From Paraglaciecola mesophila KMM 241 (lineage in GTDB: Bacteria; Pseudomonadota; Gammaproteobacteria; Enterobacterales; Alteromonadaceae): a stretch of DNA of 64,000 bases. The notes under the pieces were generated by a model. It was given only the letters and a program-made list of their open reading frames with translations, had not been told where the DNA came from and did not search any database. The DNA lies in NCBI RefSeq assembly GCF_000315015.1, contig NZ_BAEP01000074.1, positions 1-64,000 of the forward strand. Reading direction: 5' to 3'. Both the position numbers and the translations under genes were made by a program. Shown here in pieces: positions 18,189 to 27,069 of this stretch. Numbering within the stretch: position 1 is the first letter of the stretch; each line of letters begins with the position of its first letter.

Positions 18189-18788
18189 TTACCCTGTAAA
18201 CACTGGCCCCATGCCCATGCTCCACAAAATAACGGAAGCGGCCATTAAAATAGTTAACAGTACCAAGCCACAGGTCACCACAGAGCTCGCATAAATAAAG
18301 CCTTTATCTTCAGGGATATGCATAAGAATAGGGGTGCCAGTGTAAAGCAAATACACCGAGTAGGTGAGGCCCACTAAACCGATCATCATGACAAACCATA
18401 ATACAGGGTAGAAAGCCGCAAAACCTACCATAAACAAAGGTGTTGCCGTATAAGCTGCCAGTTCAAGGGATTGGGTATAAGTGGGAGTCGAATCGAACGC
18501 TTTCGCCAGCTCGTGAATAAGCACTGTTAACGCCAGAACGCCGACCACTAAGCCCAAATAGGTACCAACGCTCATAATAGCAGCGCTTTCTTTAGTGAGT
18601 TTTATTGTGTCACCTACACCAATGCTCCAACCCAAATATGCGGTAGAATAGTAGGTCATTAGAGCTGGAATAAGGGATATCAGGGCGATGTGACTTAGAC
18701 TGTAAAAATAGGTTTCGTGGCGATCATCAATGCTGTGCCATTCTTCTTTAGGGTGGGCATACAACCCCCACAGGTGATTCAAAATCAT
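18189..18788 (-). CDS. Yip1-family inner-membrane protein
   Basis: A 199-residue protein with about five membrane helices of the Yip1 domain family, beginning with the cytoplasmic segment HPKEEWHSI (W-x-x-I pattern) typical of bacterial members. The acidic residues and glycines of the family (LAKAF..TPTYTQSLELAAYTATPLFM) are visible. In bacteria the role is unknown. It is read towards purF and shares its terminator. It is a single gene. Confidence 0.8.
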   Translation of the reverse strand: MILNHLWGLYAHPKEEWHSIDDRHETYFYSLSHIALISLIPALMTYYSTAYLGWSIGVGDTIKLTKESAAIMSVGTYLGLVVGVLALTVLIHELAKAFDSTPTYTQSLELAAYTATPLFMVGFAAFYPVLWFVMMIGLVGLTYSVYLLYTGTPILMHIPEDKGFIYASSVVTCGLVLLTILMAASVILWSMGMGPVFTG

Positions 18789-19100
18789 ATAGTTACTCGC
18801 TCTTTTGTTGTTAACAATGAATTTACAACTAATTAACGTTCATTCTGTTGTAGGTTGGTCAATTCGTCAACAGTTTTCGTTTTCTACCTTAGTATTAGCG
18901 GTTTATTTAGACTAGATATAACTTGGCGTGGATTCTTAGCAAGCCTGAAGATTTGTATCCTCCGCTTTTTTCATCGGGTTTGGTATTACCTTTAAAAATC
19001 TATCTCCAAGTTGATTCGTGTCATTTTTTTGCGACCACATTGGCGTAATATGTAGCTTACGATTTGCGAAATGTTTTAAACATCAACATTGGATAGCACC
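18789..19100. other. 312-bp divergent intergenic region
   Basis: Promoter region between the leftward Yip1 gene and the rightward exporter operon. No open frame of note. It contains a perfect palindrome ATGTTT-T-AAACAT at 19071-19083, just upstream of the first exporter gene, which could be an operator; no regulator gene lies next to it. Confidence 0.5.
19071..19083. promoter_or_regulatory. 13-bp palindrome upstream of the exporter operon (possible operator)
   Basis: ATGTTT and AAACAT form a perfect 6+1+6 inverted repeat ending about 18 bp before the preferred TTG start. Short AT-rich palindromes arise by chance fairly often, so this is only a candidate binding site. Confidence 0.3.
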
Positions 19101-20114
19101 TTGAAAAAGTTACTCTCACTTATTTTACTATTAGCCGTTATTGCAGCTGGCTATTTCGCTTGGAATTACTTTAATTCTTCTGATGCAACCGTTGGATTTG
19201 CTTCAGGAAATGGACGTGTCGAAGCCGTTCAAGTTGATGTATCTACCAAAATTGCCGGGCGAGTAGAGGCAATTTATGCTCAGGAAGGCGACTTAGTGCA
19301 ACAGGGGCAAACGATTGCAAAAATTGATACCAAGCAGTTACACGCTCAGCTTTTACGTTATCAAGCCGACGTAGCCGCTGCGCAAAGCCAAGTGGCCTCG
19401 GCCAATGCTGGAATTGCTCAAGCCAAGGCAGAAAAGCTACTTGCTGAACAAGAGCTAGCCAGAGCCAAGCAGCTTATTAAGCAAAATAATATCAGTAAGG
19501 AAACCCTAGATACCCGAGAAAGTAACGTGGCGGTGGCTATTGCTAACGTTGAAGCCGCTGAAGCGTTAAAAGTGTCGCGAATGCGCAGCGTTGATGCAGC
19601 CAAAGCGGTAGTCGAAGAAATACAAACACAAATTGACGATGCCACCCTTATTTCCCCTACCATTGGGCGTGTACTCTATCGGTTAGCTGAGCCTGGCGAA
19701 GTACTTGGCAGCGGTGGCACTGTGATAACCTTGATCAACCTTTCCGATGTATATATGGAGATATTTTTACCTACAGCGCAAGCCCATCGCGTGGAAATGG
19801 GGGCCGAGGCGCGTGTCAAATTAGACGTACTTGAAATCGCCATTCCTGCAACCGTGAGCTATGTATCGCCAGAGTCACAGTTCACCCCTAAGCAAGTGGA
19901 AACGGCGACTGAGCGTGAAAAGCTCATGTTTCGGATCAAAGTTCGCATCCCACAAGCGCTTGTGCTGAAGCATATCGAAAAGGTAAAAACTGGGGTAAGG
20001 GGAGTGGCTTACATTCGACTTAATACGCTGGACGGAGAGCCGTTAGCTGACTGGCCAGAATTTCTACAAAAATTACCTGAAGAAACCCCATCTAACGATA
20101 ACAGCGCTCGCTAA
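19101..20114 (+). CDS. HlyD/YhiI-type membrane fusion protein
   Basis: A periplasmic adaptor of about 337 residues: N-terminal membrane anchor (KKLLSLILLLAVIAAGYFAW), lipoyl-like half motifs around GRVEAVQVDVSTKIAGRV, a long alpha-hairpin (residues about 80-190, rich in AQA/AKAE) and a beta-barrel domain (GRVLYRLAEPGEVLGSGG..VITL). It would bridge the ABC exporter encoded next to an outer-membrane channel, which is not encoded here. Two TTG starts are possible (19089, 19101); 19101 has GGAT six bases upstream and begins directly at the anchor. The stop overlaps the next ATG by one base. Gene order matches E. coli yhiI-rbbA-yhhJ. Confidence 0.85.
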   Translation: MKKLLSLILLLAVIAAGYFAWNYFNSSDATVGFASGNGRVEAVQVDVSTKIAGRVEAIYAQEGDLVQQGQTIAKIDTKQLHAQLLRYQADVAAAQSQVASANAGIAQAKAEKLLAEQELARAKQLIKQNNISKETLDTRESNVAVAIANVEAAEALKVSRMRSVDAAKAVVEEIQTQIDDATLISPTIGRVLYRLAEPGEVLGSGGTVITLINLSDVYMEIFLPTAQAHRVEMGAEARVKLDVLEIAIPATVSYVSPESQFTPKQVETATEREKLMFRIKVRIPQALVLKHIEKVKTGVRGVAYIRLNTLDGEPLADWPEFLQKLPEETPSNDNSAR

Positions 20115-22921
20115 TGGCAATGTCTGATTCTGCGCCTTTGCTTGCAAGCTTGCAGGGAATAAATCATACGTATGGCGATGTACAGGCGCTAAATGACATC
20201 ACGTTAGATATTCCTGCCGGCATGATGGTGGGCCTTCTCGGACCCGACGGCGTCGGAAAGTCGACATTATTAGGGCTTATTTCCGGGGCTCGAAAATTAC
20301 AAGACGGCCAATTGCAGGTGTTAAATGGAGACATGCGCTCATCAGCTCATCGTAAAAAGGCCGGCCCTAAGATCGCGTATTTGCCCCAAGGTCTTGGGAA
20401 AAACCTATACGCTGACTTGAGCGTAGAGGAAAACTTAGATTTTTTTGCTAAGTTGTTTGGTCAAAAATCGCAAGAGCGAGCTTTACGCATCACGCAGCTG
20501 ACTAAAGCCACTGGACTTGAATCATTCCTGCATCGTCCAGCAGGTAAATTATCCGGTGGTATGAAGCAAAAACTAGGGTTGTGCTGCTCTCTCATTCACG
20601 ATCCAGACTTGCTGATCCTTGATGAACCAACGACTGGGGTCGACCCCTTATCCAGGCGTCAGTTTTGGCAACTTATTGCGCAGATTCGTTCACAAAGACA
20701 TCAAATGAGTGTTGTTGTTTCCACCGCATATATGGATGAAGCGGAAGGCTTCGATTGGCTTGTTGCTATGGATGCGGGCAAAGTCCTTGCTTCAGGTAAA
20801 CCACAAGAGCTAAAAAACACTACTGGCACCGATGATCTAGAAAGTGCCTTTGTGGCGTTACTCCCATTGGAAAAACGAGGAAATACAGAAAAGCTCGTTA
20901 TTCCTCCACTTGAAGTAACAACCGAAAAGCCCGCGATTATCGCGAGAGGGATCACCCGAAAATTTGATGACTTTGTGGCCGTGGATGACGTCAGTTTTGA
21001 AATAAAAGCCGGTGAGATTTTCGGTTTTTTAGGCTCCAACGGATGTGGTAAAACCACGACCATGAAAATGCTTACCGGTTTATTGCCGATATCCTCTGGG
21101 GAAGCGTTTCTATTTGGTAAAGAAGTTGACGCGAGTGATATGAAAACCCGCATGAGGGTGGGATTTATGTCCCAAGCGTTTTCTTTGTACACCGAGCTGA
21201 CAGTGCATGAAAACTTATTATTACACGCTCGTTTGTTTCATTTATCCACCGAAAAAACAGCTCAAAGAATTCGTGCGCTGGTAAAACGCTTTGATTTACA
21301 ATCGCAGCTGCATACTAAAGCCCAGTCATTGCCACTTGGGATCCGTCAACGCCTTTCACTTGCTGTTGCTGTTATTCATGAGCCTGAAATGCTCATTCTA
21401 GATGAGCCCACCTCTGGCGTTGATCCTGTTGCTCGGGATGTCTTTTGGCGTTTATTAGTGGAGTTATCACGCAGAGATAAAGTCACCATTTTTATATCCA
21501 CTCATTTTATGAATGAGGCCCTGAGGTGCGATCGCATATCGCTTATGCATGCCGGAAAGGTATTAGTGTATGACGAGCCTAAGCACCTTGTTGCTGCTAA
21601 ACAGGCATCTACATTAGAAGAAGCCTTTATTGGCTATTTAGAAGAAGCCATAGGGGGAAAAGAAGCACCTGAGAACGAAGAACCGAGCGCCGCCTTGGCA
21701 AGTATTCCCTCTGAACCCTCGACGTCGCTAATGGAGCCGCTAGAGGTGGCGTCAAATGGGTCCGTAAGTACGAAAAGTACCACAACAGATAATGTTTTTA
21801 GCTTGAAACGTATGCTCGCTTTTAGCTACCGTGAAATCATGGAAGTGATGCGCGACCCAGTGCGCTTAACATTTGCTTTTATCGGCAGTGCATTGCTGTT
21901 GCTCGTCGTTTCTTATGGCATCTCTCTTGATGTAGAGGATTTGACCTACGCGGCCTACGACAATGACCGTACCCCTCAAAGTCGCGAGTACCTTAGCCAT
22001 TTTGAGGGCTCAAGGTATTTTATTAAGAAGCCGAGTATTCAAAGTGAAGATGATCTTGAAAGGCGTATGCAGTCAAATGAAATTACCCTAGCGCTGGAAA
22101 TTCCTGCTGGCTTTGGTCGCACCCTGATCCGAGGTGAAACCCCCTCTGTTTCGGCTTGGATCGACGGCGCGAATACCACGCGGGCGGGCACAATTGAAGG
22201 TTATGTGTCGGGTGTACATGTTGCTTATTTAACGCAACTCTTTGCTGAGCAAGGTTATGATATAGACGATTATGCGAATGTAGACCTTCAACCTAGGTAC
22301 CGTTATAACCCGACCTTTGAAACGATTTTTTCTATGGGGCCTAAAACCCCAGCCATGTTGTTGTTATTGTTTCCTGCCATATTGATGGCTGTCAGTATGG
22401 CGCGGGAAAAGGAGATTGGCACTATAACCAATTTCTTTGTTACGCCGACCACGCGTTTTGAGTTTTTATTGGGTAAGCAGCTGCCTTATATCGCTATCGG
22501 TATGATCAATTTTGTGACGTTAACCTTGCTGGTGGTCTATCTGCTCAAAGTGCCACTAACTGGAAGTGTGACCGGTTTGATGCTCGGCGCGTTCTTTTAC
22601 GTCTTTGCAGCAACGGGTTTTGGTTTACTGGTTTCTTCAATCACCAATACGCAAGTGGCTGCGGTGTTTGCTACGGCCATTTTAACCCTAATGCCTACCG
22701 TGATGTTTTCCGGCATGATCCAACCTACTTCTACTCTGGAGGGGGGAGGATATATTATTGGTACGTTATGGCCAGCCACCTATTACATGCACCTGAGTGT
22801 TGCTGCATTTACCAAGGGATTAAGTGTGTGGCAGTTAATGAATGATATATATGTTCTCGCTATTTTTGGGCCCGTTTTTGTGGTGGTGACTGCGTTGTTT
22901 CTTAAAAAGCAGGAGGCCTAG
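20114..22921 (+). CDS. RbbA-like ABC exporter: two ATPase domains fused to a permease
   Basis: A 935-residue fusion. ATPase domain 1 has Walker A GPDGVGKST (43-51) and signature LSGGMKQK; ATPase domain 2 (from about residue 275) has Walker A GSNGCGKTT but a signature that reads LPLGIRQR in place of LSGGQ, a change also present in E. coli RbbA as I recall it. Residues from about 570 form an ABC-2-type permease with one membrane helix, a large extracytoplasmic loop and about five C-terminal helices. E. coli RbbA was described as ribosome-associated, but the fused permease and adaptor partners indicate export. Substrate unknown. Confidence 0.88.
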   Translation: MAMSDSAPLLASLQGINHTYGDVQALNDITLDIPAGMMVGLLGPDGVGKSTLLGLISGARKLQDGQLQVLNGDMRSSAHRKKAGPKIAYLPQGLGKNLYADLSVEENLDFFAKLFGQKSQERALRITQLTKATGLESFLHRPAGKLSGGMKQKLGLCCSLIHDPDLLILDEPTTGVDPLSRRQFWQLIAQIRSQRHQMSVVVSTAYMDEAEGFDWLVAMDAGKVLASGKPQELKNTTGTDDLESAFVALLPLEKRGNTEKLVIPPLEVTTEKPAIIARGITRKFDDFVAVDDVSFEIKAGEIFGFLGSNGCGKTTTMKMLTGLLPISSGEAFLFGKEVDASDMKTRMRVGFMSQAFSLYTELTVHENLLLHARLFHLSTEKTAQRIRALVKRFDLQSQLHTKAQSLPLGIRQRLSLAVAVIHEPEMLILDEPTSGVDPVARDVFWRLLVELSRRDKVTIFISTHFMNEALRCDRISLMHAGKVLVYDEPKHLVAAKQASTLEEAFIGYLEEAIGGKEAPENEEPSAALASIPSEPSTSLMEPLEVASNGSVSTKSTTTDNVFSLKRMLAFSYREIMEVMRDPVRLTFAFIGSALLLLVVSYGISLDVEDLTYAAYDNDRTPQSREYLSHFEGSRYFIKKPSIQSEDDLERRMQSNEITLALEIPAGFGRTLIRGETPSVSAWIDGANTTRAGTIEGYVSGVHVAYLTQLFAEQGYDIDDYANVDLQPRYRYNPTFETIFSMGPKTPAMLLLLFPAILMAVSMAREKEIGTITNFFVTPTTRFEFLLGKQLPYIAIGMINFVTLTLLVVYLLKVPLTGSVTGLMLGAFFYVFAATGFGLLVSSITNTQVAAVFATAILTLMPTVMFSGMIQPTSTLEGGGYIIGTLWPATYYMHLSVAAFTKGLSVWQLMNDIYVLAIFGPVFVVVTALFLKKQEA

Positions 22922-22924
22922 TTG

Positions 22925-24049
22925 ATGAGAGCATGGATAAATATTTACTGGTTAGGGCTAAAGGAATTGCGCAGCGTATTGAGTGATTTCGTTATGCTTT
23001 TACTCATTATTTACTCATTTAGTTTGGCAATTTACGCACAATCAACAGCCACAAGCGAATCTGTGAATAATGCTTCTGTGGCAATCGTGGATGAAGACCA
23101 CTCTGCGTTGTCTCGCACCATTGCAAATGCGTTATATCCACCTTATTTTAAAGTGCCAATCCTGATTTCACCATCCGAAATTGATGATGCAATGGACAGC
23201 GATACATATATGTTTGTCGTTAGCATTCCGCCCAATTTTGAACGCGATGTAAGAAAAGGCGAACGACCCAGTGTGCAAATCAATATCGATGCCACGGCAG
23301 TCACTCAAGCTAGTTTAGGCAATACCTATATTCAAAATATTATTACCGATGAGGTAAATCACTATATCACTCGCTCTGATGAAGACACTGAATATCCTGT
23401 TGAATTGGTGCAACGCAGAGCGTTTAATCCTAACGGCACAGGGATGTGGTTTGGGGCGATTAATGCGCTGCTTAATCAGATATCTATGCTGACTATTATC
23501 TTAACTGGGGCGGCGTTGCTGCGCGAAAGAGAGCACGGCACAATTGAACATTTACTGGTGATGCCACTGACCTCTTTTCAAATCGTGATGTCAAAAGTCT
23601 GGGCAAACGGACTTATCATTTTGGTCTCGTTTATGCTGTCTACTTTTTTTGTAGTGGAATGGATTTTAGATGTGCCCATTGCCGGCTCTCGATTATTACT
23701 GTTTGGTGGCACGGCATTGTACTTACTGGCAGCTGCGGCGATAGGGATTTTTCTAGGGACAATTGCGCGCACTATGGCACAGTTCGCCTTGTTACTGCTG
23801 ATGGTCATTATACCCATCATGATGTTGTCCGGCGGGTTAACGCCCATCGAGAGTCAACCTGAGGTGATCCAGCCAGTGACCTGGTTACTGCCTTCCCGCC
23901 ATTACATGGCATTTGCTCAAGCGGTGGTATTTAGAGGGGCAAACATTACGATCGTATTGCCTGAAATGCTAAAAATCCTCGGTCTGGGATCTGCATTTTT
24001 TATCGCGAGCATTCTGTTATTCAGGCGTTCTATTAGTGTTAGTAAGTAA
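22925..24049 (+). CDS. ABC-2-type permease (YhhJ-like)
   Basis: A 374-residue permease: first membrane helix at about 17-38, a large loop containing IVDEDHSALSRTI and YPVELVQRRAFNPN, then five helices near the C-terminus with GAALLREREHGTIEHLLVMP, the ABC-2 family signature. It would pair with the permease part of the RbbA-like protein. ATG at 22925 lies 8 bases after AGGAGG (22911-22916), which is better spaced than TTG at 22922. Third and last gene of the exporter operon. Confidence 0.88.
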   Translation: MRAWINIYWLGLKELRSVLSDFVMLLLIIYSFSLAIYAQSTATSESVNNASVAIVDEDHSALSRTIANALYPPYFKVPILISPSEIDDAMDSDTYMFVVSIPPNFERDVRKGERPSVQINIDATAVTQASLGNTYIQNIITDEVNHYITRSDEDTEYPVELVQRRAFNPNGTGMWFGAINALLNQISMLTIILTGAALLREREHGTIEHLLVMPLTSFQIVMSKVWANGLIILVSFMLSTFFVVEWILDVPIAGSRLLLFGGTALYLLAAAAIGIFLGTIARTMAQFALLLLMVIIPIMMLSGGLTPIESQPEVIQPVTWLLPSRHYMAFAQAVVFRGANITIVLPEMLKILGLGSAFFIASILLFRRSISVSK

Positions 24050-24230
24050 CAGAAATGAACAGTAATCAATAGCCTCACCTTACTGATAGAGCGGATAATT
24101 GATAAATTCCAAGCTGCGCAGCTAATCATCACACAGCTTATGGTATAGTACCGCCCGCCAATTTCCCGAGCGTGTCAGTTGTATATGCTGCGGTATTTAT
24201 TCACAAAAATTATGTAAGGTTGTTTGCTGC

Positions 24231-24983
24231 TTGGAAAACCTATTAGCCCCCATCAAAGCGTTTTTAAAATGCGACACACCAGACGAGTGGGTCTCCGCTG
24301 CTGTCAAAAAAGAAAACCTAGCGGTATTGCTAACGGATCACCTGATCTGTGAATTAAAGGCAGCGCAAAGTGCGATGTTTTTAATTCGTCGTTATGCGGT
24401 AGATGCCGACAGTGCAAAAGCCTTATTGAATTGGTTAAAGCCCTATGAGGATTTTGCCTATCGTCAAATTGGCGACTGGCGAGAGCTTGAAAAGTTAAAA
24501 TTAGATAAGTCTATGTTGGTTAAATCGGGTAGTCCCTACGGCCAAGATTTAGTGGATAAAATGGTAATGCTTATTCGCGAAGAGCTGCATCATTTTTATC
24601 AAGTCCTCGAGATGATGCATAAATACGATATCGAGTATGACAAAATTGAATCGAGTCGTTATGCAAAAGGGCTTTTACGGCATGTTAAAACCCACGAACC
24701 TGATGCCCTCATCGATAAGCTGATTTGCGGTGCTTACATTGAAGCGCGCTCTTGTGAGCGTTTTGCCAAAATAGCGCCATTTTTAGACAAGTCCTTAGGC
24801 GATTTTTATATTTCGCTGTTACGCTCTGAAGCGCGCCATTATCAAGATTATCTAACATTAGCGACTGACATTGCGGGCAAGGATATATCACAGCGCATTG
24901 CATTTTTTGGGGAGGTGGAAGCGGATCTCATTGTGCAACCTGATAGTGATTTTAAATTTCACAGCGGCGTGCCCACTCGATAA
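24231..24983 (+). CDS. miaE: tRNA 2-methylthio-N6-isopentenyladenosine hydroxylase
   Basis: A 250-residue ferritin-like diiron monooxygenase that hydroxylates ms2i6A at position 37 of tRNA. The carboxylate-bridged diiron ligands are visible in two helix pairs: CELKAAQ and REELHHFYQ (ExxH), then YIEARSCERF and RSEARHYQDY (ExxH). Start is TTG at 24231, with AAGG about 11 bases upstream, so initiation may be weak. The gene ends 15 bp from the convergent HAD gene. Confidence 0.92.
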   Translation: MENLLAPIKAFLKCDTPDEWVSAAVKKENLAVLLTDHLICELKAAQSAMFLIRRYAVDADSAKALLNWLKPYEDFAYRQIGDWRELEKLKLDKSMLVKSGSPYGQDLVDKMVMLIREELHHFYQVLEMMHKYDIEYDKIESSRYAKGLLRHVKTHEPDALIDKLICGAYIEARSCERFAKIAPFLDKSLGDFYISLLRSEARHYQDYLTLATDIAGKDISQRIAFFGEVEADLIVQPDSDFKFHSGVPTR

Positions 24984-24998
24984 TGCTGACAGTCGCTA

Positions 24999-25529
24999 TC
25001 ATCTGAATACCTCTAACTGTGTGAGCAATTCATCTAAGTGGTGTATTTCGTGAAAAGATTGCCTTTCTTTCAAAGGGATGTTTGCGTCTGTTGTCGTTGC
25101 GCCGATGATTGATGGATTGTACCAAATAGCGCTAAGACCGGCTGCCAGAGCAGGGCGGATATCTTTTTCAAAGGTATCACCCACCATAATTACATCTTCG
25201 TGGGCGACTCCTAGATTCTTTGTTATTTCCAAATAAAACGCAGGTGTGCTTTTGTTCAAGCCTGTGTTGGCGAAACAAAAATAGCCTGAAATGTACTGCG
25301 CTAATTCGACCCGCTCAAACGCTTTTCTGATTTCATGTTCGTCAGAGTCTGCTGCATTAGTCGCGATATAAATTGCACTATCTTTCGCTAGTTGACTTAA
25401 CACAGTAGTTGCACCATCAATGCATTTGACGGTGGGCCAAAGATGCATTTTGCCTAGAGCGTTAGGGAAATCCACCATAAGGGTGTCTCCCCAATCGAAT
25501 AAATAAGTTGCACTCATTGTCTTACTCAT
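24999..25529 (-). CDS. HAD-superfamily hydrolase
   Basis: A 176-residue haloacid-dehalogenase-like phosphatase. Motif I is FDWGDTL (nucleophile Asp near residue 12; the usual second Asp is two residues later, as DxxD-type D-W-G-D), motif II is IATNAAD, and motif IV is MVGDTFEKDI. The small cap and total length fit phosphoglycolate-phosphatase-like members. MSATY at 25517 is an alternative start. Substrate cannot be predicted. Confidence 0.8.
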   Translation of the reverse strand: MSKTMSATYLFDWGDTLMVDFPNALGKMHLWPTVKCIDGATTVLSQLAKDSAIYIATNAADSDEHEIRKAFERVELAQYISGYFCFANTGLNKSTPAFYLEITKNLGVAHEDVIMVGDTFEKDIRPALAAGLSAIWYNPSIIGATTTDANIPLKERQSFHEIHHLDELLTQLEVFR

Positions 25530-25668
25530 AAAGGTGGGAGCTGCATTGATATAAATGCTGCAGTCTGAAGGATACGGCTGAAGTAAGACTAATTATTGTT
25601 GGTATTGATTGAAAGTTTTTTTGAATATCTGCTATCTATTGAGTAACAAATTATTTATTGGAACCTGT

Positions 25669-26289
25669 ATGAGCGTATTGAATTTAGTCACCGGTGCACA
25701 GCGCACACTTGAAAAAACCTCCGTTTTTGAGGGCATTGCGCCCTTGCTACTTCGCTTGTATTTAGCGCCAGTCATGATCCAAGCTGGATGGACAAAACTG
25801 GGTAGTTTTGACAATACCGTTGATTGGTTCGCCAGCCCAGATTATGGCCTAGGGTTGCCGGCACCTGCGTTGTTGGCCTCATTGGCGATAGCAGCTGAAC
25901 TGCTTGGCGGTATTTTCATTTTAATAGGACTTGCCACTCGCTGGGCGTCTATTCCCTTAATGTTTACTATGCTTGTGGCTGCATTTTCTGTGCATTGGCC
26001 AAACGGCTGGCCAGCGATTGCTGATGCCTCTAGTTGGTTATCAGATGGTACGATCATGCTGAATGAAAATGTTATGAGCGCACCGGATAAGTTAGCTGCA
26101 GCTAAAAGCTTGTTACAAGAGCATGGGAATTATAACTGGCTGACATCAAGTGGTAAGTTTGTGATCCTAAACAACGGCATTGAGTTTGCCATGACATACT
26201 TCTTTATGCTGCTGTCGTTGTTTTTCACTGGTGGCGGAAAATTCACCAGTGTAGATTACTTTCTACGCAAAAAATTTATGCCTCAATAG
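25669..26289 (+). CDS. DoxX-family membrane protein
   Basis: A 206-residue protein with four or five membrane helices. DoxX hallmarks are seen: APLLLRLYLAPVMIQAGWTKLG, then ELLGGIFILIGLATRWASIPL and a long periplasmic or cytoplasmic loop before the last helix. DoxX proteins are often linked to quinone, thiol or oxidative-stress functions, but no specific activity can be assigned. ATG at 25669 was chosen because the upstream extension has no family resemblance. A terminator follows. Confidence 0.85.
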   Translation: MSVLNLVTGAQRTLEKTSVFEGIAPLLLRLYLAPVMIQAGWTKLGSFDNTVDWFASPDYGLGLPAPALLASLAIAAELLGGIFILIGLATRWASIPLMFTMLVAAFSVHWPNGWPAIADASSWLSDGTIMLNENVMSAPDKLAAAKSLLQEHGNYNWLTSSGKFVILNNGIEFAMTYFFMLLSLFFTGGGKFTSVDYFLRKKFMPQ

Positions 26290-26310
26290 GGCACAATTAC
26301 TATAAAAATC

Positions 26311-26336
26311 AAGGGCGCATTGTGCGCCTTTTTTTA
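26311..26336 (+). terminator. Rho-independent terminator after the DoxX gene
   Basis: GGCGCA (26314-26319) pairs with TGCGCC (26323-26328) around a three-base loop, followed by eight T residues. Confidence 0.92.
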
Positions 26337-26406
26337 TTGCTCCTTGTTGTGATAATCGCCATACTAACTGCCTATATTCTGTTTTTCCTTGAGGTATTTT
26401 TATTCT

Positions 26407-26958
26407 ATGGACGCCTTAAACCTGCTGCTTAATCGTAGCTCTCACCCTAGATTACAAGCCCCTGCACCGGCAGGTGAAGCATTAACCAATATTATGCAAG
26501 CCGCACTTCGCGCGCCTGATCATGCGTGTTTAGCCCCATGGCGGTTTATTGTGTGTGAAAAATCAGGCCTAGCAAAGTTGGGTGATATTTTTGAACAAGC
26601 AGCAATTGATGCTGATATGACCGAGAAAGAGATAGAGCGAGCGCCACAGTTACCTAAGCGTGCGCCTATGGTGATTGTTGCGATTGCAAAATATGTGGAA
26701 CATCCCAAAGTGCCTTGGGTTGAGCAGGTTGCTTCTGCCTCGTGTGCTGTGCACGCCATGCAAATGGCAGCGGTCGCGCAAGGGTTCAATGGTATTTGGC
26801 GTACAGGCAGTTATGCGCAAGATGAAAATGTTAAGCAGGCGCTTGGGTGCGCTGAAAAAGACGAAATTGTCGGCTTTTTATACTTAGGTACGCCGGTAAC
26901 GGATGCCTCACCTAAACCAAAGCGTGATGTGGCAGACTTCTTTGAAGCATGGAAATAG
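26407..26958 (+). CDS. YdjA-type nitroreductase
   Basis: A 183-residue FMN-dependent nitroreductase of the YdjA group, the smallest class in this superfamily. Segments MDALNLLLNRSSHPRLQAPAP, RAPDHACLAPWRF, and AVHAMQMAAVAQGFNGIWRTG, and the ending VGFLYLGTP match E. coli YdjA closely in order and length (183). The ATG at 26407 has GAGG only 12 bases upstream. The physiological electron acceptor is unknown. Confidence 0.9.
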   Translation: MDALNLLLNRSSHPRLQAPAPAGEALTNIMQAALRAPDHACLAPWRFIVCEKSGLAKLGDIFEQAAIDADMTEKEIERAPQLPKRAPMVIVAIAKYVEHPKVPWVEQVASASCAVHAMQMAAVAQGFNGIWRTGSYAQDENVKQALGCAEKDEIVGFLYLGTPVTDASPKPKRDVADFFEAWK

Positions 26959-27011
26959 AGAAAGACTAAAGTGATAATAACTGCGAGAACTAAAGCGGAA
27001 ATATAATTAAC

Positions 27012-27053
27012 TGAAAAATACGGCTCTGGGCGATGAGCTATCGACTAGAGCCG
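27012..27053 (-). terminator. Terminator of the DEAD-box helicase gene
   Basis: On the minus strand CGGCTCT pairs with AGAGCCG (plus-strand 27021-27027 and 27047-27053) and is followed by TATTTTT, 17 bp after the helicase stop. The 19-base loop is long. Confidence 0.7.
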
Positions 27054-27069
27054 CGTTATCACGACTTAC

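Noticed and set aside
20701-21192. 163-residue leftward open frame
   Set aside because: It lies antisense inside the RbbA-like gene, which has full motifs in its own frame; the leftward product has no recognisable domain and no ribosome site.
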